Shown here: one piece after another, positions 1-12,000 of the stretch
Position numbering within the stretch: position 1 is the stretch's first letter
Layout of the letters: the number at the start of each line of letters is the position of its first letter
Assembly (NCBI GenBank): GCA_022885665.1
Contig: JAGQDJ010000199.1
Span: 28,389-92,388 of the forward strand
From: Triops longicaudatus
Taxonomy: Eukaryota > Arthropoda > Branchiopoda > Notostraca > Triopsidae
Length of the DNA stretch: 64,000 nt
Reading direction: 5' to 3'
The notes under the pieces: model-generated
The model's input: the letters and a program-made list of their open reading frames with translations, nothing else
The model's database searches: none
What the model was told of the DNA's origin: nothing
Translations under genes and position numbers: made by a program

Positions 1-128
1 GATAATTAAGAAACACAACATTTTATTATTACTCGTACGAATAGACCACTAGACATTCCGTACTAGCTTGCCAATGCAGCCTGTAAGGCTTGTAGAAATC
101 CTCTTATTATTCGGATACCGCTCAAAAA

Positions 129-193
129 GGTCCAATGGTTAGGGTGGCTGCGTGTCATCCAGGAGACGCGGATTCGATTCCCGGCGAGGGAGG
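129..193 (+). repeat. tRNA-derived SINE head or decayed tRNA-like fragment
   Basis: The stretch has a B-box-like GATTCGATTCC near its 3' end, a D-arm-like AATGGTTAGG near its 5' end, and between them an anticodon-arm-like hairpin (CGTGTC / GACGCG around an 8-base loop). No 5' strand is found that would pair with the terminal CGAGGGAG, so a working acceptor stem is missing. I read it as a tRNA-like remnant, probably a SINE head, not a functional tRNA. No A-tail is obvious downstream. Confidence 0.45.
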
Positions 194-2359
194 GTTGAAA
201 GTTGTGCGTGCAGGGAAAATTAATCCTTTCACTGCGTAAGGAAGAACATGCCCTACTGAGCTAAGAATATTCTCTACCGGGCTGACTAACAGTCCGGTAT
301 GTTATTGCGTCTTTACAGTTCCTCACGTCTGCTCTTGCCCACAGATCTAGACAGTTTCATCTACTTGGACTCGGTTCACTTCCTTTACTTGAAATCTTCA
401 GTATTGTAGCTGAACCTCAACTCGAAAGATTCATGCCCTGATGCGGTTGTCCACAGTGACGGATGTGTCACTAGACGAACAAAGTGGACTTGTTTCGCTA
501 CGTGATGGTGTTCATAAGTGCACAATTTCACGACGCACCAAAATAGTCTATCTTCGTAGAAAGAGTCGATAACAAAAAGAATTTACGTAGCCACTAAATG
601 ACCGAACCGAATGGTTTTTCCCCACGCAAGTTCGTGGAAGAAATACGATCTGGGAAATCGTACAAGCTCGTCTTTCTTTACAACTTTGTTTTGTTTTTGC
701 CAAAAGTTGTACTCTCCTTCTTTCCCATCCCTTCGCTACCCCTCCCATAGCGCTAGAAACACAGGACAAAATCTGAAGTCGAGCCAAAAATGTTACCAGG
801 CGTAGAGAGTAATCTAGGGCCATTTTCCCTCCGTTACTGCCTCCTTTTTTTAAGTTTTCGAACGTTGCGTCTCTAACCCTCCCTTTAGCCGAGATTCCTG
901 TACAGTTTGGTGGTGTGCAAAGGCATCCTTAACTCTCCTGAACTCTCCACCCATTTTCCCACCAACACCGAAAATCAATAGTAAGTAACCAATGTGGCAT
1001 ACACAGAACACCCCTTGTCAGACCATTTTATCCATATCTCTCCGAGAATACCCAAACAAAACCTTGAAGAATATATTCCCGAGACAGTTGGACTCGTGAA
1101 AAATCACTGCCTCTAATGCGTTTCAAGGGTCGTGCACAGGCAACCAGCTACCCGAAATGACACGTATATACCTGGCAGGGCGAAGAAAGATATCCATGCA
1201 CGACAATATATGAAAACTGTCATGGAACGCACGATGAAATATGATATTATTATGACGCGTGAAGATGCTTTGAGCCCTGTTCTGCACAAATTAACAATTC
1301 ACCGAAACGTGCAGAAAGATTTTTGGTTATGTTTGCACGTAATATTTTTATAAGTCAGAAATTAGGTACAGTTAAGCATGAAATGAAATTTAAAACTGAT
1401 CAATAGTACGAGTCGTTAAGTGGAACCGTCAGTGTCATAAAGTATATTCTCAAGCACAAGTAAGTGGTATTCACTTCAAGAATAGAAAAACTTTAGTGGA
1501 AGCAGCAATGTTAACAGTAAATATTATTTCACATTTAATTTTTATTAACAGTTAACTCAAATACATGTAGCTATTTCAGTGTGTAATTATTCAATGCGTA
1601 CACATATCAATTTTTATTTCTTACAAATTGTTGCGCGTTTATGTAACTTTTACACGAAATAGAAACATAACAGGAATATTTAGAGCTTACTGAACAACCT
1701 AGTAGTACCACTAATGTAAGTTTTCTCTGTTTCATGAAGACTTTACACGTTTCTATATCGCAAGCTACAGACACGGTGTCAAGATAATGACGGCGTAACC
1801 TCGAACGGGTTACAAAACAGACATAAATCAAGGATTAACTTGTACTCCCTTTCGTTATTACGCACATCTCAACGTCACCCTATTCAACCCGAAGCAGTAA
1901 CGAATACTCCGAACATCACCCTCCAAATGCCCCTGGGGGAAGTTTTTGGAATCAGACAAGGTGACGTAGAAGATACTAATTACTTTTTGGTCAATATCTT
2001 TACAGGAAGGTGGAAGAGATAGAACATTATAACCCTCACACAGCTTCCGGCGAACAAGACCCCCAAAGTAAGGTTCGTTTGGGCGGCAAAAAGTCCTCAG
2101 CAAGATTTTTTGCAGTAATACACGAAAGCTTGAGGCGAGAGATAAATAAAAAAAAGAGTTGGATGGATCTCCACATTCCATGAAAGGGACCAAGACGACA
2201 CCGGGATAAGCGGATAAATCTCAAAGCGTTGAATTTCTGTTATTGGCTCGCACCGTACCAGCTGTAGATCGGAAATCCGTCCCAGAGCAAGAAGAACGGG
2301 GACGAGAAGAAGCAAAAGGGGAAAAAGAAGTAGAGAAAAAAAGCTTTTTCATTCCGAAA
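194..2359. other. Intergenic or 5' region without a recognised gene
   Basis: Only short, compositionally unremarkable open frames occur here. The stretch 2210-2359 is open in the frame of the candidate first exon that follows and could be its 5' UTR or upstream coding part. Confidence 0.4.
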
Positions 2360-2439
2360 ATGACAGAACCTGGTACCGAACCACCTCGACGGCAACGATC
2401 TATCAAGGAGCGGCTCAAGGACGGCATCTCATCATGGCA
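2360..2439 (+). CDS. Candidate third alternative first coding exon of the OXR1-like gene
   Basis: The frame is open from 2210; its first in-frame ATG is at 2360 (M-T-E-P-G-T-E). The product ends ERLKDGISSW plus two bases, directly followed by a strong donor GTAAGC at 2440. Phase 2 is exactly what the exon at 17330 requires, and it is the phase shown by the two long first exons at 5261 and 10037. Splicing would give W-Q-T-K-S-R and a protein of about 1129 residues. The upstream basic/acidic run (EEAKGEKEVEKK) could be coding if translation starts earlier. The phase match has a one-in-three chance of being accidental, so this stays a candidate. Confidence 0.4.
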
Positions 2440-5260
2440 GTAAGCATACAAGAGATAATTGCTTGCCTTTAGATATGTTAGACATGTGTGCGGAATTGTA
2501 TGTTTACTAACAAAAGTGCATGGAAAGCAAAAAGAACGCAATGCAGCAGAGCTTTTCTTTTTTGGAATGAGAACGTAGGTTGAATTACCTCCAATAGAAG
2601 GATTCCACACATTTTGTCATAAACAATCAAAAGGAACCCCGGATTTAAGAGGAAAGACATTTAAAGAAAAGCTGTCCGAAGAAAATTGAGAAATAGAAAG
2701 TGAAATGTGAAAGGTCTGAAAATGAAATATCTTGTAAAGAAAGAATTGACGTGATGAAACGCGCCATTCTCATTTTTTTATTGCAAAGCTTCCCGCACTT
2801 TTCTTTGTGCCCTCTTTAACACCTACATCTTCATTCTTTTTCACCAACATTTCGACATATTACACATGAAGGGGCATACGCACGGAGGACAAATACATTC
2901 TAACTTGTAGGAATCCTCACAAACGACAAAATTAAGATATATTAGAAGGAAGAAACAAAGCTAAGAGTTTCGCGCAATGTTTTCGTAAGAAATAACGCTG
3001 CTTAAAAATAAGTGCATCAGAAATAATTATGAATTATTATTCACTAGACATCTCAATGGTTCGATTACCTGAGTTATCTATAACGAGTTTTTGTCGCAAG
3101 TACCACTCTGTTTGCTCTATAAAGTTCTTTAATAGTTAGGTAACTTTCTGATCGATAACACTGATCTACTGAGGCATGTCCGAAAAAAAACGACGAAACA
3201 GTTAAAAGAACAAAAACAATGAAAAGAAACCCTACGATACTTTTTCATTAAAATTTTTGGGATGATTTTTCATCAAAAATGAATTGTTATTGGAAAGTTT
3301 TTTCGCGAGGCTCGCTAAGTATTGTTCCGATTTTTTTTTCGATTATTAAGTTGTGATTGCTTATACCTGGAACTAGATGGAAATTATGGCCTCACTTAAT
3401 TCGTAACTCCCTTGTTTTTTTTTTGGGGGGGGGGAAAAATTTGACTCCTGCGTGAAATTGAAAGATGCCGTGTTTTACCGTTTTTACGCACCATTTTTCA
3501 TCCAATTGCGTTCAGAAACTTTTTTGAAAATTGTCCTGTAAGATTTCGACAACAGAATACAGGAGCTAATAAAAAAATCCGTTATAAGAATCGTCATCAT
3601 AGTTCTATGTATGGAAAAAAATTTTCCACTGATTTATTTATTATTTTCTTGGAGAATACCTTCCGAACAGTAGTGAAAGAAATGTATTCCCCCTCCTATC
3701 AAAAGTTACCAACATTTCTCCAATAGCTGCAAATTTTCTAACTGCTTTTTCGAAAGCTTAAATATTATTCAAAACCATACTATCGAAATATTTTGGAAAA
3801 TATAATATTATCCTCTTATTTCAGACAAAAATCTCAATTTTTGGTATATTAAGTAAGCATACGATATAGCACAGTTTAATGGGAAATTTACATATACTGG
3901 GCAATATAATCCGTGCGAGGTATGACGAAGTTGATGACACAGCACAGGTGTTTTCGGGTTTGTCGTTGCCAGCTTTTACGTGTGCGAGCGATGACACGTA
4001 CTTTATGTTTTCCTGTACTGCACGAAAAGGAGCATACAGAACTGAAGGAATATAGGAACACGAGAAAAAAAACTCGCACAAACTTGACATATAGCAAAGC
4101 GCCGGGGGGGGGGGGGGGAAGACTGCGAGCGAGCAGAAAAAGGACTGGTCCCGTGATTCAGTCTTATGCCCAACTCGGATACGTATCAGTTTATTGTGCA
4201 ATTGTGTGTTAAAAAACCTTACTGCGAAGGATTACATTTGATTATAAAAACAAACTGAGCTTGAGTTTCTCGAAGCAAGACTGTTTTGACTATATAGTAA
4301 GTATATGAGTGAAACGACCTTGGCTATACGCAACTTAAGTACGTAAAGTAATTTCGTCTGATGGCTCAATCTTATTGGTTATCTCTACCTCTCACTAAAC
4401 ACGAATTAGCGATAAGGCTAACGATAAAACGGAGATAACTCTCGAGCTGTATTATAAAACTTGACAATCAACTACCTGCGGTATCTCAGTTGCGTTGTGA
4501 GTGCGCTGCAACGGTACAGGAGTGATTCTTGATTCAGGTTTCTGTACGCACCCCTGAAAACTTGTTTTACACTTTGATCCACTTCTACAATGTCGTGACG
4601 CAAGAATAAAGATATTGAGCAAGTGAAAGTGGTCCAGATTGTCTCAGAACACTTCCAGTTCTCCTTTGTATAGCTTCACTAAGCTGGAAATCAGTGTCTA
4701 CACGCGTTACCCATTTTTTCTTTATCGCCTAAACAATTCGTGCTTTACCCCACTATTCATAGTGCAAAGTCACTGAAACACTCCCAACGTCTTCATTTCC
4801 TCATACTGGGACCATTTTCCCTCGCACTGTTTAAACCGTCACGGATCCAAGACTGTCAACTTGTATATTGAGTACAGCGTACTTAAAGACCCTAAGACGT
4901 TTTCAAACTGACGCTGAGACAACGTTTTCCACAGCTTATCAGCCGTTTTGTTAAAGACAGCTCCTCAAGCTCGAATCAAGTACTGTACTCATTACAAAGT
5001 CTCAGTTGTGACTCTGTACCCCCCAACAGTTTTCCTGCAGCCGGCCGGAGCCAGTTTGGTTGCTCCCTTATCTTTTGTTTATAGGTGACCTGGATTGTGA
5101 CTTGCTACTATTAAGTGAACGTTGCTTTTCAACGTTTACAACCTTGACAAAAAAGACGCCGAAAACCTTGTCCAAAATGGGGCTTAAGCTTGAAAATGTG
5201 TGAGAGTTTTTGGAGCATTTTGCGTGAAAAATTGTAAAAAGTCCTTGGAATCAGAAAAAA
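2440..5260. other. Intronic or upstream DNA, no gene seen
   Basis: AT-rich sequence with homopolymer tracts, including 15 consecutive G at 4104-4118. The open frames crossing that tract are low-complexity artefacts. The last few hundred bases before 5261 probably contain the promoter and 5' UTR of first exon 1a, but I see no clear TATA box. Confidence 0.4.
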
Positions 5261-6012
5261 ATGTTTGGCAAACATTTGCTAGTGCCCTCAAATGGAGAAC
5301 GAAGGCATTCCGCGGGGTTTGAGACACCTGGCACGCAACGGAAGAAGCTCATGGGGGTGGCAGAATTGAGCCGTTCTTTGGGGACTTTGGTCGGTGGCAT
5401 CGTAGATACGAAACTTGTGAGTCCGGACCCCAAGTTGGTTGATGCAAGAAAGAATAAATCCTCACCGGCGTTTGACCGGCAAGATCGGAGTCGCAAACGG
5501 CTGTTTGTGCCGGCAACAGCCGAGCGCAGTCACCTCAGGAGTCGGTCGTTCGACGCGAACCGCAGGCAAAATTCGAATCAGTTGCGTTTGGCTGGGCAAC
5601 TCCAGGTCGAAGGAAAGGGAGACGCAGAAGTTATGGACAGGAATGGGGAAGGCAAGGGCGCGATGGAAAACGGAGATGAAGTCTTTTCACCAGTGGGAAA
5701 GACACAAGGGCCAGGGATTACAGTGACAGGAGACGGGGAGACAAAGGTTTTTCGGCCGAGTCAGGAGGAAGGAGAAGAAGAGGATGGGAACGGAGGCCAA
5801 GTGCAGTTCCCGCGGACAAGGAGAGAAAGAGCCGATTCTTGGAGCTGGTCTTCGTCGTCCAAGAGTGCGAGCAATGCCAAGGAATCAATGCTGCCTTGGA
5901 GGAGTTCGTCGGTGAGTGATTTACGCCAAGAAGCGTCAGCTGGAGCGGCCGGGGCCAAAGCTCCGAAGAAAAAATCCAATTTATTGTCCGCTGTACTCAG
6001 TAAAAACTTGGG
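5261..6012 (+). CDS. OXR1: OXR1-like alternative first coding exon 1a
   Basis: Starts MFGKHLLVPS in an A-rich Kozak context and runs 250 codons plus two bases to a strong donor GTGAGT at 6013. The product is hydrophilic, rich in Arg, Ser, Glu and Gly, with no signal peptide or membrane segment; it looks intrinsically disordered and contains a Ser-rich stretch (SWSWSSSSKSASNA) near its end. Splicing to 17330 creates G-T-K-S-R. Isoform-specific disordered N-termini are typical of OXR1-family genes, but I recognise no domain here. Confidence 0.8.
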
Positions 6013-9000
6013 GTGAGTTAGGTTTTTCCTTTCATTTTCTGAGTAATATTTCGGGGTAGAACAATGGAGAAGAGTAAAAGTTGTAATGAACTCCCGAGGA
6101 GTTTGTGGTGGGTTTAATATGAAAGCAAGTTAAAATTAGAGAAGGAAGTTTAATATAAAGGAGAGAGAGTAGTATATTATGGCGTTCAAAGAAGAAATAA
6201 TAATTCAAGCACAGTTTTGGAACCGCAGCGCCTCTTTTGTTATTTCGTCCAACGTACCTTTGTTCGTTGTTGTAGGGATTTTATTTCTCAGTTTTCTTAA
6301 ATTTAATCGAGTAAGTTTATCAAGGATTTTTAATTTTGTAAGATGTAGAGAGGTTAAAAATTTTTGCCTTCATGGATTTGACATTGAGATAACAGTGATT
6401 TTTAGAAAAAATAGCAGTCGCTTTTTATGAGAGATCCTATAAACGCGAGCATTGCTCCTATCTCTCTGCAGATAATGTTTTTAGACAAATTTCGACTGGG
6501 CAATCAAATGACTGAGACAAATGTCTCTTTATACGCGGTGATTCCTATTATTGTTCCGTCTGCGTATGACGAGGGTCTTGTAAGCTTACGGCTCTTCCTG
6601 AAAAGTAATTGACAATTGAAGGCTACCTTCTTATAATGTACATGTGAATAGGTTTTATAGAGCTAAAATTTAAAGGTTTTGTGTAAAGTATACCTCAAGG
6701 AATTTCATGTTTGGTGTTTATTATCGAAATTTTGATTAAAAAAAATTACGTGTTTTGTTCCAAAAAATCTTTTTGAATGTTGACAAGCTATTTTTAACTA
6801 ACTTTAATAAAAAAAAACAGAACCACAGGATGATACTTGACGTTTATCTTTTTGGTCTAAATGTTAAATTCTACACAAATTTTCTACAAACTCGTGCACA
6901 TGAAACTCGTTATGCGCGCGGATAATTCCTGCATTCACGGGTAAGCCAATTCGCGTATAATGAGGGCTGGGGGAAAACGTTTTTATATTTTTTATTATGT
7001 TAATTATTTATTTGTTTTGCTGAAGGCGGTATTTGCTTTATTATTCTAGGGGCTATAGCCCGTAGTTACTACATAAGTCTTATTCTCACGCAGTTATGAA
7101 AACAACATTCGTTGTCACTTTCAATACACTTTGTCAGTCACCAATTTTTCTCTATGTCGCATTCCTGCTTTTTCACACTTTATGACTGTTTCTGGACAAA
7201 GGAAATCCTATCTTGTCTTCCTGAGTCATTATTGGTACAAATTTCGTCATTTTTGGCCGTTTTTGCATCCTTTGCGACCGCACGCGCCACTCGATCCTCG
7301 TAAGACCGTTGAAGCAAACTTCAAATTTCGTTTAAGTATTTTTTAGTGAGTCATCAAGCTACAAGATTATTACTAAGCACTTTGTTTACAGTGCTTTGTA
7401 CGTTACGCAACCCTATTTCGTTATATTGTAACGAAAGCCGACAAGAAATCAATAAAACATACTCACGGCCAAGGAAATTAATGCAAAGCTTTTGGACGTT
7501 TTCGTACATTTTGGAATAATTGTACATCACGCGTTGAAGAGCTGGATGCAAGAGAATGTGTTAAAATTAGAACGGTAGTCCAGATGTGTGAATATTTACA
7601 TTTTTGGGAAAGCCGAATTTGCTCGAAAAGTCGTTGGCATTTGGTATTCATGGTAGTGACTCGGCGCAAAAGGTCGATGAATAGCTTTTATAGATGAAAG
7701 ATACATAGAAACCAAAAGCGAATCTTCATGGCTCGGAGTTGACTGTAAAGGAAAGCTAAAGGGAGTCGTTTTCAGAACTTCAGGCAAAGCTGCTTTTCTC
7801 TCTTTCAGGAAGTGGAAGTATTTTCAAAGGAGAAGTTTGCGTTTTTACAGTACTCTTTTGGGAACGCTTTGTGAACGCCATCTTTTTTTATGGTGTTGTT
7901 GCCTGTTATCAGCAAGCCTGGTTAGCTGGGCGCGTGATGAGATCCGAGGGAGATTTCAAAAGATCTTGCTTGAGTTACGTCAACGTAAAAGATTTTGGCT
8001 TTAACAACAACAAGAAAAATAGCTAATTTGAGAAAAATAAAGCACGGAAATGTAAGAGAGAAAATTGTTGCAATAGGCAACCCGAACTCGTGCTCGATTG
8101 ACGATTAAAGAAAAATTTTATCACAATGGTTGGATCTCTCTGGAGGATTGATGAAGGCTTACCTTGTTGAACGAACATTTGACGTGAAGTGACTCTCCTG
8201 ATGTTTACCTTTTCTTAGCACTTCTTATCCCCCAGCAAAAAGCTGCTTTCAATTCTAAAATGCTGTTCTGTCGGCATTGCTCGAAAGTTTTGAGCTTTGT
8301 GCTCGTGAGTCTTTTTTCTCCTTTCACCCCAGAACTCCACGTTTATAATACCTCCACACTATTTGCACTTGACTAGCGCGTATTTTATTTAGAAGTGTGA
8401 CTTTCTGTAAAGAAAAATGGAAGACGTTTTTATGTCACGCAATGTGAAACTACTTTTCTTAAACTTAAATGTTACAGCTAATTAAAGAAACGCGTCCCAA
8501 AATGAGCTTGTTAGTTTTTGTCACTAGGGGCGCTACTAGAGTACGAGCCACTGCAGGTCTTCATAGTCGATCACATGAAAATGTTTACAAGCCGTGTAAG
8601 GCGTCATTTCAAATCAGTGTTAATCCCATAGAGTACAATTCATGACATTTTTTGAGTCAAACTGAAGTCGTATGCTATATAAACCATCTGTGTTTTTACA
8701 AAGTCATATTTATGTCACTTTCGAAATATTTTCTGAATTTACTTGGATGTGTGTTTTCACTGCTATCTTTACGTGAACAGGAATATAACACGAGTTCGCT
8801 AGCTCAAGTGTTAACACTAGCCTAACTCGTGTTTGTAGTCCCCATTGATGGATGCGAATTCATTCCAGCCCCGTCTTCACTATTTACTTAGTTTTCCAAT
8901 AAAAATGCGTGTTGTCTCAATTTCATTTTGATTAATTCAATGCACGTGTTAGGCAGGCAGAGAAACGAAGCCTGAAAGTGAATGCTATAAAGTTTAAATT

Positions 9001-12000
9001 TGTGTAGTAGTACACCTTGCAATAATGGCTTTACTTGCAGTGCCACATAAACGCGTGCGTAGATAACCGTAGAAACGCAGTCTAAGTGTTTAGTAATTGA
9101 CAGATATGAATCCTAACTCAAATACAAAGAGATACGTGTTCTGGAGTTACGCTAACTCAGTTTCCACGTTAGCCAGCAATGGAAGTGCGGACGAAGTCAG
9201 ATAATTATTGCATTACATGGTTTACGTAGAATTTTTTGTTTAATAGCGCCGAAAACACATCACACCGAGAACATAATAAGGAACAGTATCCAAAGTTCGT
9301 CACCATTCATTTGGTGACGAAGTCGCAATTGTAGCAGTTGAACTTTGATCCTCACGTTTCCGCATGACACGAAAACAAAATTGAATTGCAAAAAGAAAAG
9401 CCCCAAATAGAAAGCTTTCATAGATCAGAGCCGAAGTCAAAGTCCGGCGATCTTTGACAAGTTGAAACCGATTTTAGGGAATTATGAGCAGAAATCCTTT
9501 ACCAATGCTTATGCAATAGATTGTCGTTTTTGTATTATCATACATAATATTGTTACAAAACAAGGGCCACGAATGTAGTTGTGGCACACATTCACTGGGT
9601 TGTGGAGAGACAATTCCCTGCCTTGCATAATTAATAAGGAACCCACTGGGTATACGTGTCTCGCTGTCTTCGAAGTTGTCGTACTTTGTCTTTACCGGCT
9701 CATACTCGATCTGCGGCGAACTTTTTGAAATTCTAAAGCTTATTCCGCATACATTAAGATCAGGTGCTTTACGTTCCTAGTTTGGCAAGCTTAGACGTGT
9801 CAGGAAGAATAACTATCAAATTTTTGTCTTCCCAATTTTCCCTACACTTGAACGCGTAGTTAGTTAACCACTGACCCCAGAAGCGTCAACAACAAACGTC
9901 TAGCGCCCTATCCAATTTCTGACCTTTGCTTCAAAGAACTTTCAGTTAACTATATTTAATTAAAGTTAAAAATTTGAAAAATTAAAACTCAAAATCGTAG
10001 AATATTTGAAATAAGGTTGTAGCTATTAAACCAAAAATGAGTGTGTCGTGTGGAGGAATTTCAGTGCCCAGTGACTCTGACCTGGCTAAACAGCCTCGCT
10101 CAAAACTTAAAAACCGTCGTTTCTCGCTCCAGTCGCCCAAAACTTGGTCCAATTTGTTGTTCAGAGCCCGCAAAAAATCCTCCAGCAAATTCGGCTCGGA
10201 AGTGAACTTATCACAGAGCCCGAGGCCACGATCCGAGAGTTACGACACGGCTAAGCTGCGAAAACGCGCCGAAAGTTTGCAGCATTTGCCCTCGGGGCAA
10301 TCCCGTATCACAGCACCTGACTCGTTCGACCCTTTCGCTGGCTTTACCGAGTTCTTAGGTAGGGAAGTACCGCCCAATTCGCCGGATTATGGACCATCTC
10401 CAGCGTACGGCAGTCAAAACAGCCTCAACTTAGAGGAATTGCCCATCCCGGAAAGGAAAGTTGAGTATTGCCCTAGCCTACCAACTTTATCTCCCAAAGA
10501 GCAGGTACAAAGTCAAGCCAACTCGGCCGGTACACCCGAAATCAATAGCAAAACTAGTCCAGCCAAGTTGCGCATCAATCAATTCTTCCGACCACGCTCG
10601 TATTCCGAGAACAAGAAGCCAAGCTTATCTCATTTCTTAAACAAACGACGCAGCTCCGTAGCAGGTACCAGTACCAGCAGTACCGGTGCACCCACTTCCG
10701 TCCCGTCAATAGTCATTACGCCCTCCACTGAGGAGAAAACCGAATCTCCTTCGAAAAGCTTTCTCAAAATCTCGTTGATTCCCCATTTCCGCTCAAGGTC
10801 GAAATCCGAATCGCGAAAATCGTCCACTGAATCTCCAGAAAAATCTTCAGATAAAGTAGAAGGCATGGACCTCTTGCAACTACCCGAGGCATTACCGAAC
10901 ATTCCACCGGTAGTAACACCTCCCGTAGCACCACAGAAGCAGGACGTTGTTAGGAAAAGTATTTACCGCCAGAGGTCGAAATCCGAATCACGAAGTTCGA
11001 ATAAAGCCAACGGGTTAAATGAAACTAGTAACGCCTCTAAGCGTCGACGTTCGGTCGGAGTCGACTCGCTGACCAAGCAAGACATGGAAGAAGTGCAAAA
11101 GCGTTACCCACAACGACGACAGAAGGTAGCACCACCTGTTGTCCCTTCGACGAAACTCAACCCCACGCCGATTACGTTGCAAGTTTTGCCGGAAGGAGTT
11201 CAAGTGAATCATGAGTCACCTTCGACCCTACCACCCGAGTCGGCTGTCCCGACCATGCCGACGGTTATGGAATTGGCGTTGTCAGCTATAGTGGTCAACG
11301 TAGAACCTATTGTGCGTCGCAGAAGCGCGTCCATTGCACTCGGGACGCAGGAACCTGACCCTAACTTGTTTGCTAGTGCCCAAGAGTTCAAATCTTTCCG
11401 AAGCCGGTTGGAAGACGTACGTAAGACGGCACGCAGTGCCCTGAGGCGGAACGAAAGTAAAACAGATTCGTTTTCTTCGTTGACCGCGGACACAACCTTG
11501 CCGCAAGAGAAGGATGAAATTTTAACGCCGAGAAGAAGGGATTCCATGCGACCGAGGTCGAGGAAAAGCTTCTCGGGTGACCGAGCGACGACGTTGAATT
11601 TTGACAGGTAGAAGAGGTTCGCTTTCCTTTCCACCCATATCCAAGTGCGGAAGTGTTTGACCTGTTTACATAAATTTTGAACCCTAATGAAGGGTGAGGT
11701 AGAAGGAAGTGGAAATGGCTTGAGGATAGGTAGTGTTGACTGCAAACGGAGCCTAAAGGTCGATTGGGTATCAAAGATGAATTACATGATGAACATTGGG
11801 AGAAAAGCAAAAGATTCAGGCCTGTCCGGAGTATGGCTCATAAAAAAGTGGTACAATATTATAGTGTTTTGAATGGAGAGTGTATCCGTTTCTTATGAGC
11901 TCTAATCTCAACTTAAACACAACGCGAACATACATGCAGCTTGTCTAAAGAAATGAAAAGGAATAAGTAGCAAACGTGTTACATCGTGCCTATTGTGTTG

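Noticed and set aside
129..193. Functional tRNA gene
   Set aside because: No 5' acceptor strand complementary to the 3' end and no regular 7-base anticodon loop.
3913..4212. Open frame crossing the G15 run
   Set aside because: Its length depends on a homopolymer and it has no recognisable protein features.
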